Positions 23,223-32,818 of a stretch of DNA of 64,000 nucleotides are shown in pieces; the stretch's first letter is position 1, and every line of letters starts with the position of its first letter. Source of the stretch: Verticillium longisporum (Eukaryota; Ascomycota; Sordariomycetes; Glomerellales; Plectosphaerellaceae). The notes beneath the pieces were generated by a model that was given only the letters and a program-made list of their open reading frames with translations, was not told where the DNA came from and did no database searches. The DNA lies in the NCBI GenBank assembly GCA_019188255.1, contig JAETXT010000001.1:2790001-2854000 (forward strand), given 5' to 3'. The position numbers were made by a program, and so were the translations under genes.

Positions 23223-26048
23223 CTACAGCTCCCCGCCAACACCAGACTCCAACATTTCTGCCAACATATCCCACTTGGCGGCCGCCTCGTCGCTCGACGC
23301 CCGCGCGACCCCCCGCAGGCCCCCGCAGATGAATCTCAGGTGCCTCTCGAGGTCGCCGCTGATCCCTGCCAAGATCGCAGTGTACGTTTCGTCCTGGGGT
23401 CCCGAGGATTCCGCCGCGGGACCTCGACCTCGACGATGACGTTGGTGACGATCATGTCTCTCTGCCGTATCCTCGTTTGTGTCTAGTTCTTGGTCGACGC
23501 CGTCGTCGTCGCTGTCCTGCACCCACCGAGCAGGGCGGGCCCTCTTCGGTGTGCCGCCCCGCTGCTGGTACGGCGGCGGTGAAGACATGACCGACAACCG
23601 CGACAGCTCGTGCATCTCTTCGGCTTCCTGCGCCGCCCTGTGCCGCTCCGCGCGCTCAAGTCTGATGATGAGGTCGAGAACGTCGAGGATGGTTTCCCGG
23701 ATGGGACCCAATTTGCTGCCCAGGCAGGCTGCGTTGATGGCCTGTCGGGTGACGGCCAGGTGCACGCCAATCATGGCGTCGACGTCGTGTGCGTCCCTGA
23801 GCTGTCGGCGCAGCCTGGCCATGGTCGGCGCCAGCACGAGGGTCGACAGGTAGGTCTGGACGCAGTTGCAGAACCAGAGCAGTTTCGAGCGGAGGCGGTA
23901 GTATGTGGCTTGCTCGTGCCAGTCCTCCTGGTCGGCGACGTAGCTGTCGAATGAGCGGTTCGTGCCCAAGAGCGTGACCCCGCGCCGGATCTGCAGCAGG
24001 AAAGTAAAGACGGCCTGGTAGCGGGCCAGACACTCGCTTGTGATGATCAGCTGGATGGGCCACGCGAAGCGGTAGGCCACGACCAGGGTGGGCAGCAGCT
24101 GACGGACCGAGTCCCTGCTGCGGGCGACGGGCGCCTTCTGGCCGTCTGCGTCGACCGTCACGGAAAGGCGCTGGGCGTCGACCCGCGAGGAGAAGGCCTC
24201 CTGCGCGAGCCCCGTCAGCAGGTAGCGGTCGTGCCAGTCGGGCTTGGCGGCATCGATCCTGGCAAACAGGTTCCGAGCAAAGGCATCGGCGACGAAGCCA
24301 TCCGACATGAAGTACAGCGACTCGAGCGCGTCAATGTTGGACCACAGGTCGCAGGATGCGAAGAGGACCTGTTTCAGCGCCTCGGACGTCGCGTGATGCT
24401 TGCTCTGGATCCAGGAGCCGAACGCCGAGCTGAAAAGCTCGTTAAAGGGCGCAAAGTCAGACCCCTCGGGGCAGACGGCGTCAAAGGTCAACAGGGGTTC
24501 CGGCCTGTTCCACTGGGCGCGGGTCGATTCATATTTGCCCAGATGCTTCAGCACGACGATGCTCTTGCCGGCCGTGAAGATCTTGGCGGCGCTGGGCTCT
24601 AGAAAGTTGGGCACATGCAGCTTGCCGTCGGACGTGCGCCTCAGCTTGAACTGCTCCTGCCAGATTTGGTTCAGGGGTACCTGAGAGACCGAGTCGGCGA
24701 CGAAGAAGATTTTGTCGGCCGGCAGCAGCTCTCCCTCGTGCATCCAGAGCCGGATGGGGCGCAGGTACATTTGGAAGCACTCGAAGAACATGCGGCCCAG
24801 AAACTCGTACGTGCCGTTCTGGCCGGCGGCCTGCGCGGCGCCGACTTGCTCGTAGAGCAGCTCGAGGTATCGAAAGGCGCCGACCTGGGACCCCTCCTCG
24901 AGCTGGCGCACAATGTCGGACAGCGCATTGAGGGGCTCGAGGTGCGGGCCGAGCTCGCGCTGTAGGGCGATGGAGCTCACGACGGTGTCTCTCGGCGGGG
25001 CGATCAGGCCATGCTGGATCCGTGACAGTTCCTTGTCAAACGACTGCAGGCTCGTCATGACATTGGCGTGAAAGACCTGCAGCAGCGGCATCGTCTGCCT
25101 GCGGCTCGCAAAGGACCGCAGCACGGCGAGGCGGCGTCCCGCTTCGGCGAACCAGCCGACGAGGGCCCTGCACGTGTCCCACGCCATGTTGGCCACCTGG
25201 TACGCGGGGTCCGGCTGGCCGTGCCTCTGAAAGAGTGATGTCTCCAGTCCCTGGAGCATGAACAGTGCCTCTCTGATCATGTGAAACTCGGACACGGCCA
25301 TCTTGCGCGACGGCCCTGCCGAGGGCTGCTGGTGGCCGTCTGGCAGGCGCCACGACTGGCTCTGCTGCACGGCCTGCAGGGCAGCATCCTGCCGCGTCTC
25401 GACCTGGAAATCCTCGGGCCGCCGTCCGACGAGCGCGTCAGAGGCCGAAACGGACGTGTCGTCCGAGTCGTGGCCCGCGGCGGACTTGTCGTCCTCATAG
25501 CCCTCGTCGTCGGAGCTGTCGCGAAAGTCGACGGACCGCCACAGATCCGGCTCGCGATGCCACCCGTCCTCCCTGGCAATGTCCTCCCACGTGAGCGGCG
25601 GGCCGGCCCCTTCTTTCGGCCGGCGCAGGCGCGCGAGGGCCTGGAGGTCCGTCTTCTGCGCGGGCTGGTCGGCGATGTCGAGGAGAAAGTGGAGGATGTC
25701 GGGGGCCCATTTCGTGCGCAGCGGGGCGAAGGCGTCGAGGCTCTGGCGCAGGGCGAGGGCGAGGCCGTCGCGGTGGTGGACGCTGAAGCGCTCCTCGAGG
25801 CCGGCGAGGCGGCTCTCGACGTCGAACTGGTTCGTGCGGAGAAAGGTGTGGTGCCGCAGGGTGCGGGTGGCGGCGTCGCGGCAGCGGGCGAAGCGATGGG
25901 GTGCGTTCTGTTTGTTGGCAGGGGCTGGGTCAGTGGTTATGGTTCTCTCGGCGCAGGGGGCAGGTTGGTTGCAGACCTTGCTCGACGTGGAGGTGACGAG
26001 CTCGACGAGCTCCTCGGTCAGGGCGCCGAGCTGGGCGGCGTGAGCCAT
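23223..26048 (-). CDS. Gamma-tubulin complex component 5 (GCP5, Spc97/Spc98 family)
   Basis: This protein is a subunit of the gamma-tubulin ring complex that nucleates microtubules at spindle pole bodies. The large uninterrupted frame encodes the GRIP1 region (about residues 230-560, with FMLQGLETSLFQ, the leucine-rich YLELLYEQVG and MFFECFQMYLRPIRLWMHEG) and the GRIP2 region (about 560-850, with LLPTLVVAYRFAWPIQLI and SKLLWFCNCVQTYL). The order and spacing match GCP5 rather than GCP2 or GCP3. An Asp/Ser-rich acidic insert lies near residues 180-200, and another precedes the C-terminal helices. A 69-nt intron is likely near the start (25976-25908; donor GTCTGC, branch CACTGAC, acceptor AACAG). 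Removing it joins TSTSSK to NAPHRF and gives 918 residues, against 941 unspliced. A 17-bp minisatellite begins 33 bases upstream of the ATG. Confidence 0.9.
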   Translation of the reverse strand: MAHAAQLGALTEELVELVTSTSSKVCNQPAPCAERTITTDPAPANKQNAPHRFARCRDAATRTLRHHTFLRTNQFDVESRLAGLEERFSVHHRDGLALALRQSLDAFAPLRTKWAPDILHFLLDIADQPAQKTDLQALARLRRPKEGAGPPLTWEDIAREDGWHREPDLWRSVDFRDSSDDEGYEDDKSAAGHDSDDTSVSASDALVGRRPEDFQVETRQDAALQAVQQSQSWRLPDGHQQPSAGPSRKMAVSEFHMIREALFMLQGLETSLFQRHGQPDPAYQVANMAWDTCRALVGWFAEAGRRLAVLRSFASRRQTMPLLQVFHANVMTSLQSFDKELSRIQHGLIAPPRDTVVSSIALQRELGPHLEPLNALSDIVRQLEEGSQVGAFRYLELLYEQVGAAQAAGQNGTYEFLGRMFFECFQMYLRPIRLWMHEGELLPADKIFFVADSVSQVPLNQIWQEQFKLRRTSDGKLHVPNFLEPSAAKIFTAGKSIVVLKHLGKYESTRAQWNRPEPLLTFDAVCPEGSDFAPFNELFSSAFGSWIQSKHHATSEALKQVLFASCDLWSNIDALESLYFMSDGFVADAFARNLFARIDAAKPDWHDRYLLTGLAQEAFSSRVDAQRLSVTVDADGQKAPVARSRDSVRQLLPTLVVAYRFAWPIQLIITSECLARYQAVFTFLLQIRRGVTLLGTNRSFDSYVADQEDWHEQATYYRLRSKLLWFCNCVQTYLSTLVLAPTMARLRRQLRDAHDVDAMIGVHLAVTRQAINAACLGSKLGPIRETILDVLDLIIRLERAERHRAAQEAEEMHELSRLSVMSSPPPYQQRGGTPKRARPARWVQDSDDDGVDQELDTNEDTAERHDRHQRHRRGRGPAAESSGPQDETYTAILAGISGDLERHLRFICGGLRGVARASSDEAAAKWDMLAEMLESGVGGEL

Positions 26049-26080
26049 GGTGCGCTCATCGATCGGGTGGTGGGCGGGGC

Positions 26081-26319
26081 TGGAGGTGTGATGGAGCTGG
26101 AGGTGTGATGGAGCTGGAGGTGTGATGGAGCTGGAGGTGTGATGGAGCTGGAGGTGTGATGGAGCTGGAGGTGTGATGGAGCTGGAGGTGTGATGGAGCT
26201 GGAGGTGTGATGGAGCTGGAGGTGTGATGGAGCTGGAGGTGTGATGGAGCTGGAGGTGTGATGGAGCTGTAGATGTGATGGAGCTGTAGATGTGATGGAG
26301 CTGTAGATGTGATGGGAGC
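26081..26319. repeat. 17-bp minisatellite, 14 copies, in the GCP5 leader/promoter
   Basis: Eleven tandem copies of TGGAGGTGTGATGGAGC (26081-26267) are followed by three copies of the variant TGTAGATGTGATGGAGC, the last with an extra G. The array starts 33 bases before the GCP5 ATG, so on the minus strand it lies in the leader or core promoter. A frame is open through it, because 17 is not a multiple of three and the unit lacks stops in that direction, but I do not regard it as coding. Confidence 0.97.
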
Positions 26320-27791
26320 TGGTGAGGTGCGACGCGGTGAACGGTGAAAGCGTCGACGGTTGACGCGACGAGGTGGGGTGTTTGGTGGGGTTGTTCGACC
26401 GGCAGGTGGGGGTCGTCTTTGGGGGTTTGGGGGGCTTCGGGGTCTTGGCGAATAAGCTTTCAGGGGCCGGGTCAATTGGCTTTTTTGTTCTGGTGAGACG
26501 GCTTTGTGCTTGGGTTGATCGAGCGAGACGGTCTTTGAAATGGTGAGACTAATGAGTGGGTATAAGACCTCGAAGGAGCCCATCGTCTTGGAAGCATCAG
26601 TGCAACGGACTTGGAGTCTTGGGGGAGTTGACTGGAGAGGAAACAAGCTTTATGATGCGTGGGCTTCACATGGCGTGGTAAAGAGGGGTTATATGGACTG
26701 CGCAGACGCCTTGCTCAACCCAATATACCTAGGTAGCCAAAAACAGATTGTAGCGACAGAGTATTCTCGCGCTGCAGCATAGTCGTATAATACCTTGTCT
26801 AATTAAGTACCTAAATGTATAGCATCGTCGTGGCCAAGCCAAGGCTCGTTATCCAAGGCCTGGACAACCTACGAAACTCGTGACATGTGTCGATGCCAAT
26901 CGATGAGGGAGGCGGCGGCGAGTTGTGCCCTTCTGCGCATATATCATTCGCCTACCACGCTATTGACTCACACCTCCTAATTTAGTTGTCATGTTCAACG
27001 GACCAGCCTAGGTGGAGGACCGAGACTGGAGATGTCTACCTTATTGATCCTTCGAGGGGACTGGTTTTTATTCCTGCACCCTGCACCCAGCATCAACCAC
27101 AGCCTGCATCTCGTCTCCAGAGCCTGGCAGGAAGGCCAGCACGGGTTCATGTCAATAAATGGCCGACCTCGAAACACGCAGCGTTGCTGGAGTATCCGCT
27201 GCTGATAGGCTCGGTCGAGGCATTCGAAGAGGTATCGAAGGGATTATACGTCCACGATTTTGCTGATCAGTTTATTGCGCGTGTGATGATCCATATCTTG
27301 AGCTCATTTCGTGACTGAAGGTAGGTACCTTAGGTAGGATCGAGGATCAAGGTAGGCCCACCACCCTAAAACGGTAGCGCAGGGAAAACGGACCCCGACG
27401 GCAGCGCAGATAACGTGGCCAACCCCTGGCCTCAGAGCCTCATCCATTGGCCGTTACGACGTAGAACCCCCCATTGCCCCCCCATTGCCCCCCCACGAGG
27501 CCCCGATCCACCGTGACGTGCCCATTTTGGCTGCATGGCCCTGGACCGCGTAATTCCACCTCGAAGCAACACCATCATCTCCTTTCTTGTACATGAATTT
27601 GCAGTCCGACTTGTCCCCTCCACACCTCCTTTACGACAACCTGCGACGATTTGCGACGACGACAATTGACTGCATCCGACAAAGCCGCATCAATGGCCGC
27701 CTGAGCGACGAAGAACCTCCGGCGACACGAATACCCCCTGGCTCGCCGTTCGCCTGCCACCAGCTGGCGCAACATCCGACGCGAATTCTGT
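26320..27791. other. Spacer between divergent GCP5 and KRE2-family genes
   Basis: This region must hold the rest of the GCP5 promoter and that of the mannosyltransferase. It contains a perfect TACCTAGGTA palindrome at 26726-26735 and a related GTAGGTACCTTAGGTAGG stretch at 27321-27338. At 27469-27495 CCCCCCATTGCCCCCC-type repeats occur. There is no supported gene. Confidence 0.4.
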
Positions 27792-27851
27792 CAAGAGAAA
27801 AAGAGCCAAGAGAGAAAGAGCCAAAAGAGAAAGAGACAAGAGAGAAAGAGA
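27792..27851. repeat. 15-bp tandem repeat, 4 units, upstream of the mannosyltransferase start
   Basis: Four consecutive purine-rich 15-base units of the type CAAGAGAGAAAGAGC end 14 bases before the chosen ATG at 27866. The frame through them is open and in phase with the gene (it would read REKEP/KEKET repeats). They are therefore either 5' leader or, if translation starts at 27593, a charged cytosolic N-terminal tail. Confidence 0.9.
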
Positions 27852-27865
27852 CACTGCCGCCCATC

Positions 27866-29215
27866 ATGGCCATGGCACGGCCCATACGGGCCTTGGTCGT
27901 CGTGTCCGTCATGCTGTGGTGCTTCTTCATCTACCTCATCTTGGGACCCCAAAAGGAAATCCACCTGCCAGAGCGCTACAGCCATGAGCGCGATCCCAAC
28001 CTAGACCGTGAGCGCGAGCCCGCCATGATGTCCCCATCCCACGACGACGACGACGACGACGCCGCGCGGCGGCAAGCTGACTTTTCTCATCTGCAGTGAC
28101 TGGCGAACCCGAGGGCACCCTGACCTACGCCTCGGAAGCCTACGCGCCGGGCATCGAGAACTCGGCACGCATCAACGCGACGCTGCTGGCCCTGGTCAGG
28201 AACGAGGAGCTCCCCGGCATGCTGTCGTCGATGCGCGACCTCGAGCGCACCTGGAACCACAAGTTCAACTACCCGTGGACCTTCTTCAACGACGTCCCCT
28301 TCACCGACGAGTTCAAGCGCCGCACCGCCGCCGCCACCAAGGCCGAGGTCCGCTACGAGGTCATCCCCAAGGAGCACTGGGACATGCCGTCGTGGATCAA
28401 CAAGGACCTCTACCACGAGTCGACCAAGATGCTCAAGGAGAACGGCATCCAGTACGCCGACAAGGTCTCCTACCACTCCATGTGCCGCTGGAACAGCGGC
28501 ATGTTCTACAAGCACCCGGCCCTCGCCACGACGCGCTACTACTGGCGCGTCGAGCCCAAGGTGCACTTCTTCTGCGACGTCGACTACGACGTCTTCCGCT
28601 ACATGCACGACAACAACAAGACGTACGGCTTCACCATCAACCTCTACGACGCCCCCAAGTCCATCCCCTCGCTGTGGCCCGAGACGATGAAGTTCCTCGC
28701 CCAGAACCCCTCCTACCTGCACCAGAACAACGCCCTGCACTGGCTGACCGACCGCCTGCGCCGCCCCGAGCACACCAAGGAGGCCAACGGCTACTCGACC
28801 TGCCACTTCTGGAGCAACTTTGAGATTGGCGACATGGACTTTTGGCGCAGCAAGCCCTACGAGGACTACTTTGACCACCTCGACCGCGCCGGCGGCTTCT
28901 TCTACGAGCGCTGGGGCGACGCCCCCGTCCACAGCATCGCCCTCGGCCTGTTTGAGGACGCGAGCCGGCTTCACTGGTGGGATCCCTGTCTTTTTTTTCT
29001 TTTTCTTTTCTGGTTTTTTTTTTTTTTTTTTTGGTATCATGGTACTCACACAGCACAGGTTCCGCGACATTGGCTACCAGCACATACCCTTCTTCAACTG
29101 CCCCAACTCGCCCAAATGCCGGGGCTGCAAGGCCGGCAAGTTCACGGACGGCGAGAACTGGCTGCACAGGGAGGACTGCAGGCCCAACTGGTTCAAGTAT
29201 GTCGGCATGGGTTGA
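27866..29215 (+). CDS. Alpha-1,2-mannosyltransferase, KRE2/MNT1/KTR family (GT15)
   Basis: This Golgi type II membrane enzyme adds alpha-1,2-mannose from GDP-mannose to O- and N-glycans. Exons are 27866-28007, 28097-28976 and 29059-29215, giving 392 residues. Intron 1 (89 nt) has donor GTGAGC, branch GCTGAC and acceptor CTGCAG. Intron 2 (82 nt) has the weak donor GTGGGA, very long T runs and a TACTCAC branch before CAG. A short cytosolic tail precedes the membrane anchor (about residues 9-28, VVVSVMLWCFFIYLILG). The lumenal domain has the family blocks NATLLALVRNEEL, SMRDLERTWN, YPWTFFNDVPFT, WRVEPKVHFFCDVDYDVF, GYSTCHFWSNFEIGDMDFWR, GGFFYERWGDAPVHS and FNCPNSPKC, including the EPxVxFxCDxDYD region near the active site. 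All three exons are needed to complete these blocks. Several GT15 paralogues exist in fungi, so no single gene name is assigned. Confidence 0.94.
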
Positions 29216-29607
29216 GCGGGCTCTCGACCTGGTGCGATGCTGCCAGCCTGGGGATGCGATGCTGCCAGCCTTTTCTTTTCTTTTTTTTTTTTTTTTGTCA
29301 TTCTTCGTGTATACCAGCTTGGTTTGCGCTTTTCTGGAGTACCGGCATTTTAGAAGGGGACAAGGGGGGGTGTCTGGCGTCCATTCCCCCGCTGCATAGG
29401 AAGTTTGCAGTTGGGGCACTCGAGGTGCCTCTCTGACACGACATGTATGAAAATGATCGATATATATATAGAGAGAGAAGACATTGTGAACATGAGATGA
29501 TTTGCTGTGTTTTGTCGTGCGAACACGAGCTGGTTTGTATTATATTTTGTTTTATGAACACGATGCTTGCTGTGTGTTGTTGTCGAGATGATGTAGTGTC
29601 CTCCATC
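29216..29607. other. Convergent 3' spacer with T run and AT/AG microsatellite
   Basis: These 392 bases lie between the 3' ends of the mannosyltransferase and WDR83. They contain a T run at about 29279-29296 and an ATATATATATAGAGAGAGA stretch at about 29460-29478. Both are typical of fungal 3' regions. No gene is seen. Confidence 0.45.
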
Positions 29608-30776
29608 CTACGAAGACGGCCCAAACACGGTGGCCACGCCCGATGTGCCGCCCGCGCAAAACTGAGGGCCCCAGCCGTCGTCCTTCCAGGCGAGGCAGCT
29701 GATGACGTTGCTCCTCTCCTTCTCCTTGCCGTCGCGTCCCAGGACCCTCTTCTTCGACCCCGACCCCGGCGGCCCCCACGGCACCGTGACCTTGGCCATG
29801 AGCTTGCCCGTCAGCAGCTCCCACGCCCACACCCGGCCGTCGCCGCCAGCGCCGGCGGCCGTCAGCTCATCGCCGGCGACGACAAAGGTCTCGCGGCCGC
29901 CGAGCACAGCCTGGACCCTAAACTCCTCGTTCCGCCACGCGGCATCCGCATACGTCTTGAGGCACGCGCCGCTCGCGCGGTCCATGAGCCGCAGCTTGCT
30001 GTCGAGGGCGCCAACGAGCACGGCCTTGCCGTCGCGCGTGACGTCGAGGCTCGTGACGCTCGCGCCGACCACGTCGACGACGCAGCGCGCGGCGCGCACG
30101 TCGTAGCTGCGCACGCGGCCGTCGACGCTGCCGGCGACGAGCTCGGGCCCGCGCACGACGAGGCTCGTGACGGCGTCGCGCGCCTCGTCGGGCACCCGCA
30201 CGGGCTTGGCGCTGCCGGACCGCGCGTCCCCGCGGCGCACCGTCGTGTCGAAGCCCCCGACGCCACGAGCGACTCGCCCTCGCCGGCGAACCGCACCACG
30301 TTGACGCGCGACGTGTGCCCGTGCAGGTTGCCGCCGAAGCGCCGCGTCGTCGTCGCTGTCGCCACGTCCCAGAGGAGCACGGCGCGGTCGCCGCCCGACG
30401 ACACGAAGCGCTGGTTGTCTGGGGCCACGGCGAGCGAGAGCACCTCGTAGCCGTGCGCTGCGTAGGACTGGATGAGCCGGCCTTCGGGGAGCGGGGCGGC
30501 GGGGGCGCCTTGCTTGAATCGGCCGGTGATGCTGCTGCTGCTGCTGGCGAAGGACTGGGATTCGGCGGGGAAGGGGTTGTAGAGGCGGATAGTGCGGTCG
30601 GCGGAGCCGGTTAGGATGTATGTGCCCGGGGAGGCCGAGTAGGCGAGGGCGTGAATGGGGCCTGATGGTGTTAGCAAGAGGTCGAGATGAGTGGTCAAGG
30701 CAAGTGAGTGAGGATGCTGCTGACCATTGGCACCCAAGAGGTGGGCGAGAGGTTTGTCAGGGAACGACATGGCCAT
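29608..30776 (-). CDS. WDR83: WDR83/MORG1-like seven-bladed WD40 scaffold, with a one-base frameshift
   Basis: WDR83 (MORG1) is a WD40 beta-propeller linked to MAP-kinase scaffolding and to the spliceosome. Exon 1 (30776-30725; ATG at 30776 or the in-frame 30770) and exon 2 (30661-29608) are split by a 63-nt intron (GTCAGC donor, GCTAAC branch, ATCAG acceptor), joining LLGANG to PIHALAYS. Clear blades include YILTGSADRTIRLYNP, FVSSGGDRAVLLWDVAT, VAGSVDGRVRSYDVR and LVGALDSKLRLMDR, and the C terminus ends GGTSGVATVFG. The frame breaks at the C run 30254-30258 (G run on the coding strand). There GEGESLVASG is followed by a nonsense frame, while adding one G gives SGGFDTTVRRGD and restores the rest. 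With that base the product is about 368 residues, normal for the family. I treat it as one gene with a lesion or a sequence error. Confidence 0.9.
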
Positions 30777-31088
30777 GTCATGGGTCCGCTTCCGGGAACC
30801 CAGTTGTGAGTGGGTTGCTTCTCATGTCGCTGGGGGGACCACGGCGGTATGGTAATGGATCCGTGGTTGATGAGAGAGGTCGAAGGAGAGGTCGCAGAAG
30901 AGGTCGAAGGAGAGGTCGAAGAAGAGTGATGGGCTCATGTTGAGTTTGATGTTGGTTTGTAGCGTAAGCCATCAGATGCATGGGATATGCAGGTAGCGGC
31001 GAATGCATTAACAGGGGACAATAGATGCTCGAGTTGCCATTGAGTTCTTAGTATATGAGGCCTGAATTTTAGCTCCCCTTCAACGATA
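30777..31088. other. WDR83 promoter side and tRNA 5' flank
   Basis: This 312-base spacer contains a short GAGGTCGAAGGA tandem repeat, about four units around 30876-30925, next to the WDR83 start. No gene is seen. Confidence 0.45.
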
Positions 31089-31175
31089 GCTTCGATCGTC
31101 TAGTTGGTTAGGATGATGCATTGTGGTTCTTACTACAATACTGCATTGACGGCAGTTCGAATCCGCCTCGGAGCA
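31089..31175 (+). tRNA. tRNA-His (GTG anticodon), with 14-nt intron
   Basis: A full cloverleaf folds by eye. The acceptor GCTTCGA (31089-31095) pairs with TCGGAGC (31168-31174) over seven pairs with one T-G wobble. The D arm is GTCT/GGAT with the AGTTGGTTA loop. The anticodon stem ATGCA/TGCAT closes a loop with T33 and anticodon GTG at 31123-31125. A 14-nt intron (31127-31140) follows position 37, and its CTACAA pairs with TTGTGG over the anticodon, as tRNA introns do. The T arm is GGCAG-TTCGAAT-CCGCC with one A-C mismatch. The discriminator is A73, as in eukaryotic tRNA-His, where G-1 is added after transcription. The B box AGTTCGAATCC is near-consensus. A T run right after it is a Pol III terminator. 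Confidence 0.88.
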
Positions 31176-31178
31176 TTC

Positions 31179-31183
31179 TTTTT
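31179..31183 (+). terminator. Pol III terminator of the tRNA-His gene
   Basis: Five T residues begin four bases after the tRNA discriminator base, which is the expected RNA polymerase III stop signal. Confidence 0.8.
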
Positions 31184-31359
31184 GTTTGCAGCCTCCATGC
31201 TTCGATCTTGTCATTGATATTCTGTAAACCGCATGCCTGTCGTTGCATTGACTATATTGAAATCTCTTACCCGAGGATCTCTCACCTGAGGATCTCTCAC
31301 CAACCTGTGGCCATAGCTGGCGTGTCCTAGGTAGTAAACCAGTAGGGTATAAGGTGTCA

Positions 31360-32420
31360 CTATGAATGCTCGGGGATCTGAACCAGGACAGACCGCACAT
31401 TCCCACTGCCTCTGATAACCACTTGAATCTCGTCATCGCCAACCTCCCCGACACTCATCACCCTGGCCTCGTCCTCCTGCGGTTCCACGTCGGGCCAGTC
31501 CCTCCAGACCTCGCACGCAGCCCCCCGAAGCGCCTCTCTCCGCCTCACCAACCGCAGCACCCGCGCCGCCTGTCCCTCGTCGCCGAGCTCAAAGACGACG
31601 ACGCGGACGCCCAGCGTCACGGCAACGTCGAGCAGCCGCGCGTAAAACACATCCTCGTGCGCGCACCCCGCGTACGCAGGCACGTCGTCCCCGGCACCAG
31701 CGCCAGCCTCGGCTCGTACTTCCGGACCGAGTAGCCCATCTGTCCACGGCCGGCCGCCCACACGTCGCGCGAGACGTACGGCGGGTTCGACACGAGGACG
31801 TCCCAGGGGCCGGCCGCGCGCGCGCGCGCGAGCGCCTCGACCGCCGCGTCGTCAAACACGTCGCCGAGGACAAAGTCGACCCTCTGCTCTGCCGTCGCGG
31901 CCCGCAGCCGGCCCTCGCCGACGTTGCGCCGCAGGTTCGCCCGCGCGACTCCCACGGCCGCCGGCGACACGTCGACGCCCCGCACGAGCAGCCGCGGCAC
32001 GGCCCCCTGCAGGCCCGCGAACAGCGACAGCGCTATGCAGCCTGTGCCCGTGCAAAAGTCGACGATGGCCAGCTCGCCGCGCCGAGACGCCGGCAGGGCG
32101 CCGCGCCGGAGGAGACCTTCGAGGTGCAGGGCCAAGGCCTCCGTCTCGGGCCGCGGCACGAGCACGCCCCGGCGGCATTGGATGTCGAGGCGGCCAAAGG
32201 GCTGCGTGCCGAGGACGTACTGCAGGGGTTCGCCGCGGCCCCGGCGGCAGCAGAGGCGCGCCAGGCGCTGGGACGGCGTGGGGTGGTCGCGGACGTGGTC
32301 CCTGATCCAGCGGAGCTCGTGGGCGGCGGAGGCGATGTCCCGGGTGGCGGGGAGGAGGGTGCGGATGTGGGGGGATGTCCGATATGCTTTTCGAAGGAGG
32401 GAGGGTGGTAGGCGCGGCAT
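31360..32420 (-). CDS. MTQ1: MTQ1/PrmC (HemK)-like release-factor glutamine methyltransferase, with a one-base frameshift
   Basis: The family N5-methylates the GGQ glutamine of peptide-chain release factors; the MTQ1 branch is mitochondrial. The chosen ATG is at 32420 (MPRLPPSLLRKAYR), since no ATG lies upstream in the frame. The basic N terminus suits mitochondrial import. Motifs are the PrmC helper segment GEPLQYVLGTQPFG, the LVPRPETEAL block, the AdoMet-binding VDFCTGTGCIALSL (about residues 119-132) and the catalytic NPPYVS (212-217). The frame then breaks in the C run 31689-31692 (coding G run). Before it the protein reads YEPRLALVPG; one extra G gives DDVPAYAGCAHEDVFYARLL, which continues to a stop at 31360-31362. 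With that base the product is 353 residues, normal for a fungal MTQ1. It is single-exon. Confidence 0.9.
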
Positions 32421-32818
32421 GAGTCGTGGCGGCGATGGTGGTGCTTGGTGAGGGATGGACAAAGGTGAGATGAACTGGTGAGAATTGCTTCATAGTGAGG
32501 AGTTCATCTGTGAGGAGCTTGGGCCACGACCATGCGTGGACTGGTGCCGTGAAGCATGACTTGCACGCAGGCTTTTGCAAGGAGAATCAATTGCTCTTCG
32601 GAATGTGAGATTTGAATTGTTGAATGATATCATTTGTCAAACATGCCATATTTCATCGTCCAGCTGTTTCCAATCCATCACGTCAGTTGCCCTCAACCAG
32701 TCTGTATACAGCCAGTCCCACACCACAACCCTTATTGTCTCGTCTCCTTCTGTTATTTCATGACAGTTTACAGATAATTGGGTTTATTGTCTGGCGTACT
32801 AGGATCTGATGATCCACA
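32421..32818. other. Spacer between MTQ1 and the 395-aa gene
   Basis: This 398-base spacer holds the MTQ1 promoter at the left and the 3' end of the next minus-strand gene at the right. No gene is seen. Confidence 0.4.

Noticed and set aside
26056..26646. Minus-strand 196-codon frame through the 17-bp minisatellite
   Set aside because: It is open only because the repeat unit lacks stops in that direction; the residues are pure repeat and the GCP5 start lies right beside it.
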